A stretch of 64,000 nt of DNA from Rothia santali (GCF_024199905.1 NZ_JANAFB010000006.1:42897-106896); one strand, 5' to 3'; counted from the first letter of the stretch, positions 16,385-25,987 are shown. The notes: a model not told the origin generated them from the letters alone. A program made the numbers and translations.

Positions 16385-16930
16385 TAGTGCCCACTCGGTG
16401 AGAGGGGTGATCGCCAGTGTGTGGTTGTGCACGCTGAGAGCATCTAGCGGTGCATCGGCCTGGCGGGGGAGCGGTCCATCCCATCCACACGACGCCGCAG
16501 CCGACCTTGCGGCTCACGGTCTTGATCCGCCTGGCCAGCCCCTCGGCGACCGGTTTGTTGCTCAAGATGTCCAGGGCGGGTTGCTCGCCGGCGCGGTGGA
16601 AGCCGGTCAGCATCATTCCGAACCGGGCGCCGGCCGTGAAATCCACACTGTCTAACAGCTGCCCCGGTGCGTATGTGGGCGCGATAGGGTCCGCGGCGAG
16701 CTGGTGAGCTGTGCCCGTGATGCGTGGGTAGAAGTCGTGGCCGTCTGTGTAGTGACTGGTGCCTGCGAAGGAAAAACGACTTGCGCCATCTTGCCGTGAC
16801 GTTCAAGTCGCGCCGCGGTGCGCTGGGTGTAGGTGTTCAGCGCCTGGTGCAGGTCGGCGGTGGTCGTGATCGGGCGGAGAATGAGCGGGGGACGATGACC
16901 TGGTCCCAGAATTTCCGTTCTGGAAGGATT
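16385..16930 (-). pseudogene. Remnant of UmuC/ImpB-type Y-family DNA polymerase
   Basis: Pieces in three frames align in order with the C-terminal half of Y-family polymerases of the UmuC subfamily: DQVIVPRSFSAR, PITTTADLHQALNTYTQRTA with ARLERHGKMAQVVF, then GARFGMMLTGFHRAGEQPALDI and RIKTVSRKVGCGVVWMGW. Compare the family's SRSFGRPV..L..A...YA.RAAEKLR, the RYKKAGVML segment and the final WQM..R.MLSP. At least three frame changes and one stop break it, and the catalytic N-terminal half is missing. It is joined head-on to the MmpL remnant near 16925. Confidence 0.6.
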
Positions 16931-16934
16931 AGAT

Positions 16935-18068
16935 CGGACTGTTGAACACCGTCGGCCCGGAACTAGGTAGCCAGTACGGCCATAATGCCCAACAGAACGG
17001 CACTGCAGATCTAGATCTTCCGGGGGAGTGGCTGACGAAACCGGCCACACGGCCCCAGAGTCGATAATCCGAGGCGGTATCCGCGCCGGTGAACTGAGGT
17101 CGGAAAGGCCAGAATGCGCCCCGGCCGCAGAGGTAGAGCAACGCGTGCACGAAGCTTAGCGCTGCCGACATCAAACACATGATCCCGGTGCCGGCGACAG
17201 GTCCCAAGGCTGCGTTGGTCTTCAATTCCGAGACCAGCAGACACAGCAGACTCGCGATCACCGTTCCCCCGGAGGCAGCGACCGGTTCGGGGGTTCCCTC
17301 CAAAGCGACTCGGGTCGCTGGCAACCGATCCTGATGAGTTCTCAATGCCTCGCGGTATCAGGCGACGTCGAGCAACGAGTAGTCCGTGGCGGCGCCGATG
17401 ACCAGGATGAACAAAATGCCCTGGGTCTGGCCGTTGATCGTAAGGACACCGGCGTTGGCAAGATTCCAGATCACCAGGATAGAAGCCGAGAGCGCGGCCA
17501 AAGAGGTCAGAAGGACCAGGATCGGGAGGATCGGGGACCGGTAGACCACCAGCAAGATAACGAATAAAAAAGCCAAGGCCAGCACCAGCGGTAGCCATCA
17601 ATGCGAGATAACGCTTCAGAGAGGTCGATGCTGAAGCCGACGGGCCCGGTGACGTAGGCCTGAAGGTGGGCCGTCCTCCAAATCAGCACGGATGGTATCG
17701 ACAGCTTCGCTCGTCTCAACATCGGGGGAGATCGGGGCCACCAGTTGGATGACCTGACCATCTTCGGAAGGAATAGGCGGAGAGGCCTGGTTTCCTACCA
17801 AGCCCTGATCAACCAAACGCTATCCCGCTGTTGAGGCAAACTCCTGATCGCTGGCTTCGAGGCTGTCTTCTCGTTCGAAGACCAAGATAGCGGGAACGGC
17901 GTCAGAATCGGAGAAAGCGGAGGCTGCTTCAGCGACCTGTGTGGATTCCGCAGATTCGGGAAGCCTGTCGGTGGCCGACTCTGAGGAGACCTCAAAAATC
18001 TTGCCCAAATAATGCCCTCCGATACCGGTGGCGTCGAACCACACCAGAATCAGTAGGGCGGGAAGCAA
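16935..18068 (-). pseudogene. Decayed N-terminal half of an MmpL/RND transporter
   Basis: Reading from 18068 down, several frames rebuild an MmpL-type protein: first outer domain (MLPALLILVWFDATGIGGHY; PAILVFEREDSLEASDQEF), membrane core (LAFLFVILLVVYRSPILPI; GILFILVIGAATDYSLL), then VAxYREALRTHQD, GTVIASLLCLLVSELKTNAA and GRGAFWPFRPQF, and finally FRADGVQQSDLIL, the usual beginning of the second outer domain. A TGA at 17358 replaces the expected Arg codon of VARYRE, and other frameshifts are present. The C-terminal half is absent; at 16925 the sequence switches to the UmuC remnant. Confidence 0.75.
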
Positions 18069-18393
18069 GATTTTTAGTCATAATGAGTGGCTATGATTGT
18101 TTCGACCTTGAGGTGAAGGTGGATTAGTCGGGTCGATATTGCTGAGATAATCAATTTTTGTGGTTATGGAGATGCTAAAGTCAACGAGGGGGGTGGTGGC
18201 TAAAGGTCGCTGATGGTGAAGCTAGTGGGATACTTCGGACTGACCGTTTTCCGAGAGGAATATTTTTATAATTTGTGTCAGTCAGTACTTTGAAAGAATC
18301 CAGGGGTGGATCACATGATGGTCGTGCGACAGCTTCCGAAGCTGCTAAAAGTATTGCTGGTGCTGGAGCCAGGTGATCGGTAATATCTAAGAT
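18069..18393. other. AT-rich intergenic stretch
   Basis: No gene recognised. The segment is clearly AT-richer than its flanks (for example around 18130-18300) and probably contains the promoter of the hotdog gene. Confidence 0.5.
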
Positions 18394-18801
18394 ATGACTC
18401 TACTGACCCAGGCGTACATCCATCGGATGGTGCCGTTGACTCGGACGCTAGGAATCGCCTTCCCGCTAATCGCTGACGATCGTGTGCATGCAAAACTGGA
18501 TTCGAGACGAGATCTCCGCACTGCTGGAGGTAGCCTCCACAACGGTGCTGTCATGGCACTGGCCGATGCAGCGGCCCAGGCGATGGCTACCGTGGTGAGA
18601 GAAGACGGTTCGATTCCGGTGACGACCGAAGTGACCGCCAGGTTCTTCCGGCCTCTCTTTGGGGTGGCGAAAGCAGTGGCGCGCCCCTTGCACTTTGACG
18701 GTAGCTGCGTCACTGTTGATGTGGAAATTCGAGACTTAGAGTTGCATCTGTGTGCCCGTATAACCCAAACCGTAACTCGCCGTTACGTTCCGGTTCTATG
18801 A
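18394..18801 (+). CDS. Hotdog-fold thioesterase (PaaI-like)
   Basis: This 135-residue protein fits the PaaI/acyl-CoA thioesterase family: N-terminal helix, then LHNGAVMALADAAAQAMATVV (the hot-dog helix, with the family's HGG.. turned to HNG) and the strands TEVTARFFRPL and KAVARPLHFDG. Such enzymes hydrolyse acyl- or aryl-CoA in aromatic or fatty-acid degradation. It lies upstream of the MarR/Baeyer-Villiger cluster but in the opposite direction to marR and is separately transcribed. Catalytic residues vary in this family and were not checked. Confidence 0.6.
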   Translation: MTLLTQAYIHRMVPLTRTLGIAFPLIADDRVHAKLDSRRDLRTAGGSLHNGAVMALADAAAQAMATVVREDGSIPVTTEVTARFFRPLFGVAKAVARPLHFDGSCVTVDVEIRDLELHLCARITQTVTRRYVPVL

Positions 18802-18951
18802 TCATGCTCTGAAAAATCCTGGAAGACGCAAAACTGTGGCTGCGTCGTGTGTGTCAAAAAGTCGGCCCAAATTTTATTAACGCTAGATTCGTTTGATGTA
18901 GAATTTTATGTGCCTATGTCTAATTTAACGACACTGTTACACATGTGATTG

Positions 18952-19398
18952 TCAAGGTCGATGGTGAAGTTCCCGATTGATGGCTGAAAGCCCCACTTCA
19001 AGGGCGTTTAGTTCGGTCAAAGAGAGTCGGGAAAGAATTTCTTCGCCCAATTCGGGTCGGGCTGCTAGTAGCTTGCCAACTACATCCCGCCCCAGGTTCG
19101 TAAGGCAAATCTGGCGGACTCGGTGATCTTTCTCCGATTCGACTTTTCTAATCAGATCCCTGTTTTCTAATTTGTCCACGATTCGTGAAATGGTGGCCGG
19201 GCTGACGCTAAACGCGCGGGCTAGGTCACTGGAGCTCATGGTCTCGACCGTTGCCAGGGTCGTCAGCACCTGCAGCTGCTTGATGGTGAGGTTTGTTTCC
19301 AGTAGCGGCCCGATGATCAGAGGGACTGATCGCACCGAAATAGCGATCGTCAAAGCCTCGATCCGGCCTCGGGCTTGCTGCATCATCTCGGTATCCAT
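18952..19398 (-). CDS. MarR-family regulator of the Baeyer-Villiger operon
   Basis: About 148 residues from ATG 19398 (a TTG at 19437 and GTG at 19431 are in frame). It has the MarR winged helix: LTIKQLQVLTTLATVETMS, recognition helix ARAFSVSPATISRIVDKLENRD, wing VESEKDHRVRQICLT. MarR proteins usually repress a divergent operon and are released by an aromatic or lipophilic ligand. It is transcribed divergently from the monooxygenase, so it most likely senses the substrate or an intermediate of that pathway. Confidence 0.75.
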   Translation of the reverse strand: MDTEMMQQARGRIEALTIAISVRSVPLIIGPLLETNLTIKQLQVLTTLATVETMSSSDLARAFSVSPATISRIVDKLENRDLIRKVESEKDHRVRQICLTNLGRDVVGKLLAARPELGEEILSRLSLTELNALEVGLSAINRELHHRP

Positions 19399-19441
19399 CA
19401 GTCCATCATAGGATTCCCAGGCTTCTCCCACGCCCAACTGC

Positions 19442-19456
19442 TTAGCCTGATGCTAA
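19442..19456. promoter_or_regulatory. Candidate MarR operator
   Basis: TTAGC-CTGAT-GCTAA is a small palindrome in the divergent region between marR and the monooxygenase, 43 bases upstream of the marR start. Arms are only five bases, so support is positional. Confidence 0.3.
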
Positions 19457-19570
19457 CCTTTGGGGACGATCACGCCATCCGGGCCCGTCTCCGATGGCCC
19501 GACCCCCGACCATCTCGAAGCCCGCAAGTGGCCCCCGCTTGTTGGTTCCCTTTCGAGCAGAAAGGCTCTC

Positions 19571-21397
19571 GTGACACGATCAGCACCCACTACCATCAAC
19601 CTCGAAGCGCTGCGTGCGAAGTATGCCGCTGAACGAGACCGGCGGATCCGTCCTGACGGCGTGAACCAGTACCGTCCCGCCTCGGGCGAATTCGGGTACT
19701 ACGCCAAGGATCCCTATACGCCTTGGATCGATCGGGACCCAGTGAACTCCGCCGTTGAGGTGCTTGTAATTGGGGCCGGCTTCGGCGGTCTGCTGACCTC
19801 GGCCTTCCTGCGCGACCGGGGGATCGAATCGGTTCGGTTGATGGATGAGGCCGGGGACGTGGGTGGTACCTGGTATTGGAATCGGTACCCGGGAATCCAC
19901 TGCGATATCGAGTCCTACGTCTACATGCCGCTACTGGAAGAGACCGGATATATTCCCAAGTGGCGCTACGCCCCCGGCGAAGAGATCCGAGAACATGCCG
20001 TGCGCATCGCCACCCAGTATGACCTCTACCGCGACGCATTGTTTCAGACCCGCGCGACCGCGTTGCACTGGAACGAAGAACAGAGGCAGTGGATGGTGGA
20101 GACGGATCGCGGCGACCGGTTCTCCGCCCGATACGTTGTCGTCTCTTCGGGGACCTTGACCCAGCCGAAACTGCCCGGGATTCCCGGAATTGAGAGTTTT
20201 CAAGGGCACACCTTCCACACCAGTCGTTGGGACTATGGCTATACCGGTGGATCTCCCGAGGGGGGTATGTACGGTTTGCGAGACAAACGGGTTGCCGTAC
20301 TTGGAACCGGTGCAACGGGTCTTCAGGTGGTCCCACACCTCGCCGAGGATGCCCATCAGCTACTGGTCTTCCAGCGCACACCCTCAACCGTTGATATCAG
20401 GGATAACCACCCCACCGATCCGCACTGGGCAGCTAACCTTGGGCCGGGGTGGCAACAAGAGCGGATGGAAAACTTCTTGAATGTTTTGGCCGGGGAACCG
20501 GTGGATCGGTCCTTGGTCGAAGACGGATGGACCGCAACGCCGCATCTACAGCGCATGATCTTGACTGGCGCGGTTGATGAATCCCTCTCAGCATCCGAAC
20601 GAGATCATCGTGATGAGTTCGAAGACGCGGAGACCATGGAACGGATCCGCTCACGGGTGGAAGAGATCGTTGATGATCCCCACACCGCCCAGATCCTCAA
20701 ACCGTGGTACCGCTATATGTGCAAGCGACCCGGATTCAGTGATACTTACCTGCAGTCATTTAACCGCAGTAACGTAGAACTCGTCGACGCCGCCGATAAC
20801 GGTGGCATCACACAGGTGACCGACACATCGATCGTGGTGGGGGAGCGAGAGTACCCTGTTGACTGCATTGTTTTTGCAACCGGGTTTGACGTCGGGGTCT
20901 CCGGGGTCGTCTCGGGAAGTCTTCCGGTCCATGGTCGGGGTGGGAGACAGTTGCTCGAGACATGGGGCCGTGGGCCTCGTACCCTGCATGGGTTCTACAC
21001 CCATGGGTTTCCTAACCTCTTCCATCTAGGGGGGATGCAAAACGCCAACTCGGTGAACTTTGTGCATATTCTCCAAGAGCAGGCTCATCACGTCGCAGAG
21101 GTGATCTCACGAGCCGACTGTGAAGGCGCCCGATGGGTCGAACCCACGGTTGAAGACCAAGAAGCCTGGTATCAAACCGTTCAGGCCACTGCACGCGATA
21201 CCTCGACTTTCCAGGCCGAATGCACCCCGGGGTACTACAACGGGGAAGGAACGCGCTCGATTACCGGCATGACGTTCTCGCCAGGACCGGTAGTCTTTCA
21301 CCGACTGCTACGGCATTGGCGCCAACACAACATAAACGACGTCCTGGTCTGCAGCGATCGTGATGAAAAGCGTCGCCTCACCACCACGCAGGTGTAG
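19571..21397 (+). CDS. Baeyer-Villiger monooxygenase (FAD, NADPH)
   Basis: GTG 19571 is chosen as the start because AGAAAGG ends seven bases upstream; an earlier TTG at 19460 lacks support. The roughly 608-residue enzyme has an FAD Rossmann motif GAGFGG (68-73), a glycine-rich GTWYWNRYPG segment (about 99-108), the type I Baeyer-Villiger fingerprint FQGHTFHTSRW (210-220) and a second, NADPH-binding Rossmann motif LGTGATG (about 253). It inserts one oxygen atom next to a ketone carbonyl to give an ester or lactone. It is longer than cyclohexanone monooxygenase (about 540), with an N-terminal extension of about 60 residues as in larger-ring ketone or steroid-type enzymes. It heads an operon with a lactonase and an SDR. 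Confidence 0.9.
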   Translation: MTRSAPTTINLEALRAKYAAERDRRIRPDGVNQYRPASGEFGYYAKDPYTPWIDRDPVNSAVEVLVIGAGFGGLLTSAFLRDRGIESVRLMDEAGDVGGTWYWNRYPGIHCDIESYVYMPLLEETGYIPKWRYAPGEEIREHAVRIATQYDLYRDALFQTRATALHWNEEQRQWMVETDRGDRFSARYVVVSSGTLTQPKLPGIPGIESFQGHTFHTSRWDYGYTGGSPEGGMYGLRDKRVAVLGTGATGLQVVPHLAEDAHQLLVFQRTPSTVDIRDNHPTDPHWAANLGPGWQQERMENFLNVLAGEPVDRSLVEDGWTATPHLQRMILTGAVDESLSASERDHRDEFEDAETMERIRSRVEEIVDDPHTAQILKPWYRYMCKRPGFSDTYLQSFNRSNVELVDAADNGGITQVTDTSIVVGEREYPVDCIVFATGFDVGVSGVVSGSLPVHGRGGRQLLETWGRGPRTLHGFYTHGFPNLFHLGGMQNANSVNFVHILQEQAHHVAEVISRADCEGARWVEPTVEDQEAWYQTVQATARDTSTFQAECTPGYYNGEGTRSITGMTFSPGPVVFHRLLRHWRQHNINDVLVCSDRDEKRRLTTTQV

Positions 21398-21399
21398 AC

Positions 21400-22407
21400 A
21401 TGAAACGAAACCTAATGGCATTGGGTCTGGCCTCGACAAGCATCTTGCTGGCCTCATGCGCAAGCTCAGGACCATCCGGCGCCCCTACCGATGCTGCCGA
21501 TGGTAACCAACAAGCCAATGAGGTAATGCAGGTTACGCGACCCCATGAGCTCACCGGGGGAACTCTGCTGGAAGGGCCCACTTTCGGTCCCGACGGTCGG
21601 CTCTACCTTGTCGATGTTATGGCACCAGCCGGTGAACCCAAGGTCATGGCCGTGGACCTCGAATCAACTGAATCGGAAACCGTCTTCACCGACGATCGAG
21701 GAGCCTACACCTCCGCACAATTCAGCCCCCGGGATGGTCGGATCTACCTTACCGACATCGCCAGTGGATCGATCATCAGTATCACCGAACAGGGGCAGGA
21801 CCCTCAGGTACTTTTTGCCGGGGAGGTCGAAGGAGACACGATGCGTCCCGATGATATCGCCTTTGATCCCGACGGTCATCTTTATGTATCCGATACCACC
21901 GGAATGGATGGTCCAGGCTGGCAAAGCCTCGGACGAGTGGTGCGTATTTCCTCCGGCGGTGAGGCGTCAATCCTGGCTGAAAACCTCCCGTCTCCCAACG
22001 GGATCACCTTCGACGAAACCGATGAAGGTCTTTACATCAGCCAGTACAACGCCAATCGGATCGATTACCTCGGGCTGGACGAGAACCGGAGTCGAGCCGT
22101 CTCGGCCTACCCTGCCATAAACCTCAATGCTGGTAAGACACGAGTGGATTCCACCGCTGTTGATGCTCAGGGGAACATCTATCAGGCCTTCCACGGCAAA
22201 CCCGAGATCGAGGTGTACAGCTCCACGGGGACACACCTGAGTACCATCTCGATCCCCCCTGAAGATCAAGGTCGGGAATCGGCGACCAACGTGGCTATCA
22301 AACCTGGAAGTACGGAGGGGTTCATCACTATCAGCGGTCCCGATGGAGGCTGGGTCTATGCCTTCGAGGCTCTAGCTGAGGGAATTCGCCAGTCCAATGG
22401 AGGGTAG
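21400..22407 (+). CDS. SMP-30/gluconolactonase-like lipoprotein
   Basis: This 335-residue protein starts with a lipoprotein signal peptide; the lipobox is LLASC with the lipidated cysteine at residue 20. The remainder is a beta-propeller with SMP-30/lactonase features: EGPTFGPDGRLYLVD, then RPDDIAFDPDGHLYVSDT and LPSPNGITFDETDEGLYIS, where the Asn and Asp residues would bind the divalent metal. SMP-30 proteins hydrolyse lactones. It begins two bases after the monooxygenase stop, so it should hydrolyse the lactone made by that enzyme. The puzzle is location: the signal peptide would put it outside the membrane whereas the monooxygenase is cytoplasmic. Confidence 0.75.
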   Translation: MKRNLMALGLASTSILLASCASSGPSGAPTDAADGNQQANEVMQVTRPHELTGGTLLEGPTFGPDGRLYLVDVMAPAGEPKVMAVDLESTESETVFTDDRGAYTSAQFSPRDGRIYLTDIASGSIISITEQGQDPQVLFAGEVEGDTMRPDDIAFDPDGHLYVSDTTGMDGPGWQSLGRVVRISSGGEASILAENLPSPNGITFDETDEGLYISQYNANRIDYLGLDENRSRAVSAYPAINLNAGKTRVDSTAVDAQGNIYQAFHGKPEIEVYSSTGTHLSTISIPPEDQGRESATNVAIKPGSTEGFITISGPDGGWVYAFEALAEGIRQSNGG

Positions 22408-22453
22408 AGACTCTCCCGGATTCAGACCCTGCACCCCGATGAAAGGAAAAATC

Positions 22454-23458
22454 ATGAGCAGACTTACTGCCCACTCCACGATTCAACAGTGGATCGACAG
22501 CCCCATTGGGGGTCCACTAATCGATGAGTTGCTTACTCGCTCGGGTGTCTCAGCTGAGTCGCTGAGCGCAGTGGCTCAGTTACCTCTGCAACAGCTAGTG
22601 CCTCTGAGCCAGGGCAAGCTCCCGCAGTCAGTGGTCGATCACCTTGTGAGTCAAGTGCACGAATCCGCCGAGGATGATGTGGAAGAATCCAGCGGCTGGC
22701 AGGAGCAGATCACCCGCGGCCGTTTTGCCGGCCAGACCGTGGTCGTCACTGGCGCAGCATCGGGTATTGGACAGGCCACGGCCTCCCGGGTGGCCCGTGA
22801 AGGTGGGCGCGTCATCGCGGCGGATATCTCTGCCCAACGTCTCAACGAACTTGCCATGGAGCTAGCCGGACTCGATCTTGTGACAGTCGAGGCTGATATC
22901 ACCCGTCAGGAATCGGTGGATGCGATCGTATCCAGCGCGGACGGTCGAATCGATGCTCTAGCTAACGTGGCAGGGATCAACGATGACTTCTCTCCGCTGC
23001 ACGAGACCAGCGATGCGATGTGGGAGAAGGTGATGGCAATCAACCTGACGGGGATATTCAAGCTCACACGGGCGGTCATTCCGCTTATGCTCAGCGCGGG
23101 CAGAGGTTCTGTCGTCAATGTTGCCAGTGAAGCTTCGTTGCGAGGCAACGCCTCAGGAAGCTCATACACCGCTTCCAAACACGGTGTCGTGGGTCTGACC
23201 AAGTCGGCGGCGTTCATGTACGGGCCTCAGGGAATCCGAGTCAACGCAGTTGCACCCGGTGGGGTCGCTACCGGAATCCCCTTCCCAGCGAACATCTCGG
23301 CCACCGGCTCAGCGCGACTGAAACCGTATCAGGCCCAGATCCCTACTCTGGCTACGGCCCAGCAGCTCGCGTCTTCGATCACCTTCCTCCTCTCCCATGA
23401 GGGAGTGAACCTCAACGGAGTTATTCTGCCCTCCGATGGTGGCTGGTCCATTCAGTAG
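22454..23458 (+). CDS. Short-chain dehydrogenase/reductase with ~90-residue N-terminal extension
   Basis: ATG 22454 follows AAAGGA at good spacing. The 334-residue product has an unusual first 90 residues (helical, not recognised), then a classical SDR: cofactor motif TGAASGIG (about 99-106), NVAGIN, and the active-site pair Tyr238/Lys242 in SYTASK with a serine at about 225-227. The aspartate ending the second strand (AADIS) suggests NAD(H) preference. In cyclic alcohol degradation the SDR oxidises the alcohol to the ketone used by the Baeyer-Villiger enzyme, and its place as third gene of that operon supports this. The N-terminal extension is not normal for the family. Confidence 0.8.
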   Translation: MSRLTAHSTIQQWIDSPIGGPLIDELLTRSGVSAESLSAVAQLPLQQLVPLSQGKLPQSVVDHLVSQVHESAEDDVEESSGWQEQITRGRFAGQTVVVTGAASGIGQATASRVAREGGRVIAADISAQRLNELAMELAGLDLVTVEADITRQESVDAIVSSADGRIDALANVAGINDDFSPLHETSDAMWEKVMAINLTGIFKLTRAVIPLMLSAGRGSVVNVASEASLRGNASGSSYTASKHGVVGLTKSAAFMYGPQGIRVNAVAPGGVATGIPFPANISATGSARLKPYQAQIPTLATAQQLASSITFLLSHEGVNLNGVILPSDGGWSIQ

Positions 23459-23512
23459 ACGACTGAATTAGGGTGATGCATAAATCCACCGCAGGATCAC
23501 CCGAAGTACCAG

Positions 23513-23541
23513 TAGGGCCCCGGTCCACGACCGGGGCCCTA
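23513..23541. terminator. Bidirectional terminator after the Baeyer-Villiger operon
   Basis: TAGGGCCCCGG and CCGGGGCCCTA form perfect 11-base arms around a seven-base loop, between the convergent SDR and MmpL-like genes. No strong T run follows on either side. Confidence 0.7.
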
Positions 23542-23646
23542 TCTCTATCTAAGTAGCAGCGTGATCATCTAAGGTCGTTTGATTGAACCGGGTGAAGCTC
23601 CGGTACGAAGCTGCTGTCTGAGCCTCCGAGATCCTCTCCTGCTGTT

Positions 23647-25851
23647 TTAGGCATGGACGCTTTCTCGCGTCGGTAGAGTGTTCTGAACGGAGCTTTCGAG
23701 GGCTCGCCCCTCAACATCGACATCAGGCAGAATCCGATCCAACCAACGAGGTAACCACCAAGCGGAGTGTCCCAATAGTGTCAGTAGTGCGGGGGTCAAC
23801 ACCAGGCGCACAATGAAGGCATCGGCTGCCACTCCCACCAGTAGGCCCAGTGCGATGGACGCACCGATCGCGAAAGAGCTAGAGGCGAAGCCGGCGAAGA
23901 CCACGACCATGATGCTGGCAGCAGCTACCAGCACTGGGCCGGACCGGGCGAAACCTTCACGAACGGCATCCCGCGGGGACAAGCCCCGGTGATACATTTC
24001 CTGGATCCGGGAAACCAGGAAGACCTGGTAATCCATGGCCAGCCCAAAGAGCACGCCCACCAGAATCAGAGGCAGCAGCGACATCATCGGATCGCCCTGG
24101 GGCGCTGCGATGATCGGATCGAACCATCCCCATTGGAAGACCGCGACACTTGCACCGAAGGATGCACCTACCGAGAGTAGATACCCGACTGTGGCGATCA
24201 GCGGTACCAACAAGGAACGGAACAAGACGATCAGCAACATCATGGACAGCACAACGATCACACACACGTAGGTGATCAGCGCTGACATCAGTTGCTCGTC
24301 CTGATCGATACCGATCGCCGTCTCCCCGGTGACCTCCAAGTGCACCCCTGAAACCGCGTCAGCCTCATCGCGCAGCATATGGACTAGGTCCTTGGTGCGC
24401 TCATCAATGGGGCCCCCCTCGGGGGTGACGATGATTCGAGCATAATCACCGGTGTCGTTGACCTGCGCCGGGGTAACCGAACGAACGCCTGGGTACTCGG
24501 TGAGGCCCTGTTCGACTTCAGCGACATGATCGGTAACCTCGGAACCCTCGACGAGAACCATCAGGGGGCTCTGGGTCCCACCAAATTCATCGACGATGAG
24601 GTTGTAGGCGCTGCGCTCGGTGCCCTGAGGATCAGCTCCTCCAGGGATGCTGAAGGCGGTTTTCATGCTGAGCATCGGCAGAGCTACAACGACTAGGGTA
24701 AGCACTCCGGCAAGTAACGAAAAAACGGGTCGTTTGACGACGAAATCACCCCACTTAAACATCACTCCGTGCTTGGTTGACCCGGCAACGGCGGTGGAAT
24801 CATCCCCTCGAAGATAGGCGGCTCTTTGTGCCCGTGTCAGGATGCGCAGCCCAAGAATTCTCATGACCGCCGGAAGCATCGTCAAGGCTAGCAGCACGGC
24901 CGTCAATACCGCGAAGGCCGCCCCGAGGCCCATTTGAGTGACGTAGTCGATGTCAGCCACCATCAAAGCGCACAGCGCGACGATGACCGTCATCCCCGCA
25001 AAGACTACCGCGGTGCCCGCGGTGCCGACGGCTTGGCCAATAGCCTCCGAGACCGTCTTGCCCGCACGTAGTTCTGTCTTGTACCGAGACAGGATGAACA
25101 GGCTGTAATCGATGCCAACTGCCAGGCCGAGCATCGCGGCCAAGATCAAGGCATTGTCATCCATGGGGGCATACGTCCCATAAGCCAGGATACCTACAAC
25201 GCCGATCCCGACTCCCACGACTGCAATCAGCAAGTTCGCACCCGCTGCCAGTAGGGAACCGAAAGTCAGAGCCAGGACGATGAAGGCGGCCACGACGCCG
25301 ATTGCCTCACCAACCCCTGCCGGCGGGGCGCTTAGCGCGACCAGATTATTCCCGAGCTCTGCTCCAAGATCCGCCGGAGCGGAGGCCTGAAAATTCTGGG
25401 CTGCCTTCTGAAACGATTCGGCGTCATCGGGACTTACGTTCCCGTAGTCCAAGGTGGCTACGGCCAGTTCTTGATCCTCAGACACATACGGGCGCGTGGG
25501 GTCGAAGGGGTCGCTGACCGATTGAACGCCGGGCAACTGGGCCGCCTCATCCAAAACCTGCTGGATCCGAGGGGCAAGATCGGCGTCAGTGACCGGAGAG
25601 CCGTCTGGGTGAAAGACCAGTTGCAGCGTCTCACCAGATTGATCGGTGCTGGGGAACTCGGCATTCATTCGTTCCAGCGCCGCAGAAGCCGCGGTGTCAG
25701 GAAGAGCAGTCTCCTCGGCATCGGGCTGATCGTTCATGCCCCCGAGAACTAAGACAGCGGTGAGGAGGGCGAAGATCAACGCCCAAGAACTGAGCACGAC
25801 CCATCGAAAGCGTGCGCTGAGTTGACCTAGCGCGGAAAGGAACTTGGACAT
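23647..25851 (-). CDS. MmpL-type RND exporter
   Basis: This 734-residue protein has the two-fold MmpL layout: membrane helix 1 (about 16-38), first outer domain (to about 185), helices 2-6 (about 185-340), a cytoplasmic loop, helix 7 (about 385), second outer domain and helices 8-12. Family signatures include GIDYSLFILSRYKTELR and GLAMDYQVFLVSRIQEM, the paired proton-relay Asp-Tyr motifs. Such pumps export lipids, siderophores or drugs. A TACTGCA-N2-TGCAGTA site with -10-like sequence (25932-25955) precedes it, identical in layout to the one ahead of the neighbouring kinase operon, so the adjacent response regulator probably controls it. Confidence 0.85.
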   Translation of the reverse strand: MSKFLSALGQLSARFRWVVLSSWALIFALLTAVLVLGGMNDQPDAEETALPDTAASAALERMNAEFPSTDQSGETLQLVFHPDGSPVTDADLAPRIQQVLDEAAQLPGVQSVSDPFDPTRPYVSEDQELAVATLDYGNVSPDDAESFQKAAQNFQASAPADLGAELGNNLVALSAPPAGVGEAIGVVAAFIVLALTFGSLLAAGANLLIAVVGVGIGVVGILAYGTYAPMDDNALILAAMLGLAVGIDYSLFILSRYKTELRAGKTVSEAIGQAVGTAGTAVVFAGMTVIVALCALMVADIDYVTQMGLGAAFAVLTAVLLALTMLPAVMRILGLRILTRAQRAAYLRGDDSTAVAGSTKHGVMFKWGDFVVKRPVFSLLAGVLTLVVVALPMLSMKTAFSIPGGADPQGTERSAYNLIVDEFGGTQSPLMVLVEGSEVTDHVAEVEQGLTEYPGVRSVTPAQVNDTGDYARIIVTPEGGPIDERTKDLVHMLRDEADAVSGVHLEVTGETAIGIDQDEQLMSALITYVCVIVVLSMMLLIVLFRSLLVPLIATVGYLLSVGASFGASVAVFQWGWFDPIIAAPQGDPMMSLLPLILVGVLFGLAMDYQVFLVSRIQEMYHRGLSPRDAVREGFARSGPVLVAAASIMVVVFAGFASSSFAIGASIALGLLVGVAADAFIVRLVLTPALLTLLGHSAWWLPRWLDRILPDVDVEGRALESSVQNTLPTRESVHA

Positions 25852-25931
25852 AGATATCTCTCAAAGATGGTGGGTTAAGGACTACCCCATCCTGCGCGTG
25901 GCTTGGCCTCGACACATCGTCTCAATGAACA

Positions 25932-25955
25932 ATCCTAACTACTGCAACTGCAGTA
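25932..25955 (-). promoter_or_regulatory. Promoter and palindromic operator of the MmpL-like gene
   Basis: TACTGCA-AC-TGCAGTA (25940-25955) is a perfect 7+2+7 palindrome. Two bases downstream on the minus strand is TAGGAT (25937-25932), a -10-like hexamer. The palindrome sits where a -35 would be, as expected for an activator site. An equivalent arrangement is at 28909-28932. Confidence 0.65.
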
Positions 25956-25987
25956 ACATCCGCGTCTACTGGTCATAGGGCCAGGTT

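Noticed and set aside
17358..17585. Independent 75-residue membrane protein
   Set aside because: It ends at a nonsense codon inside an MmpL membrane core and continues in the next frame as YREALRTHQD.
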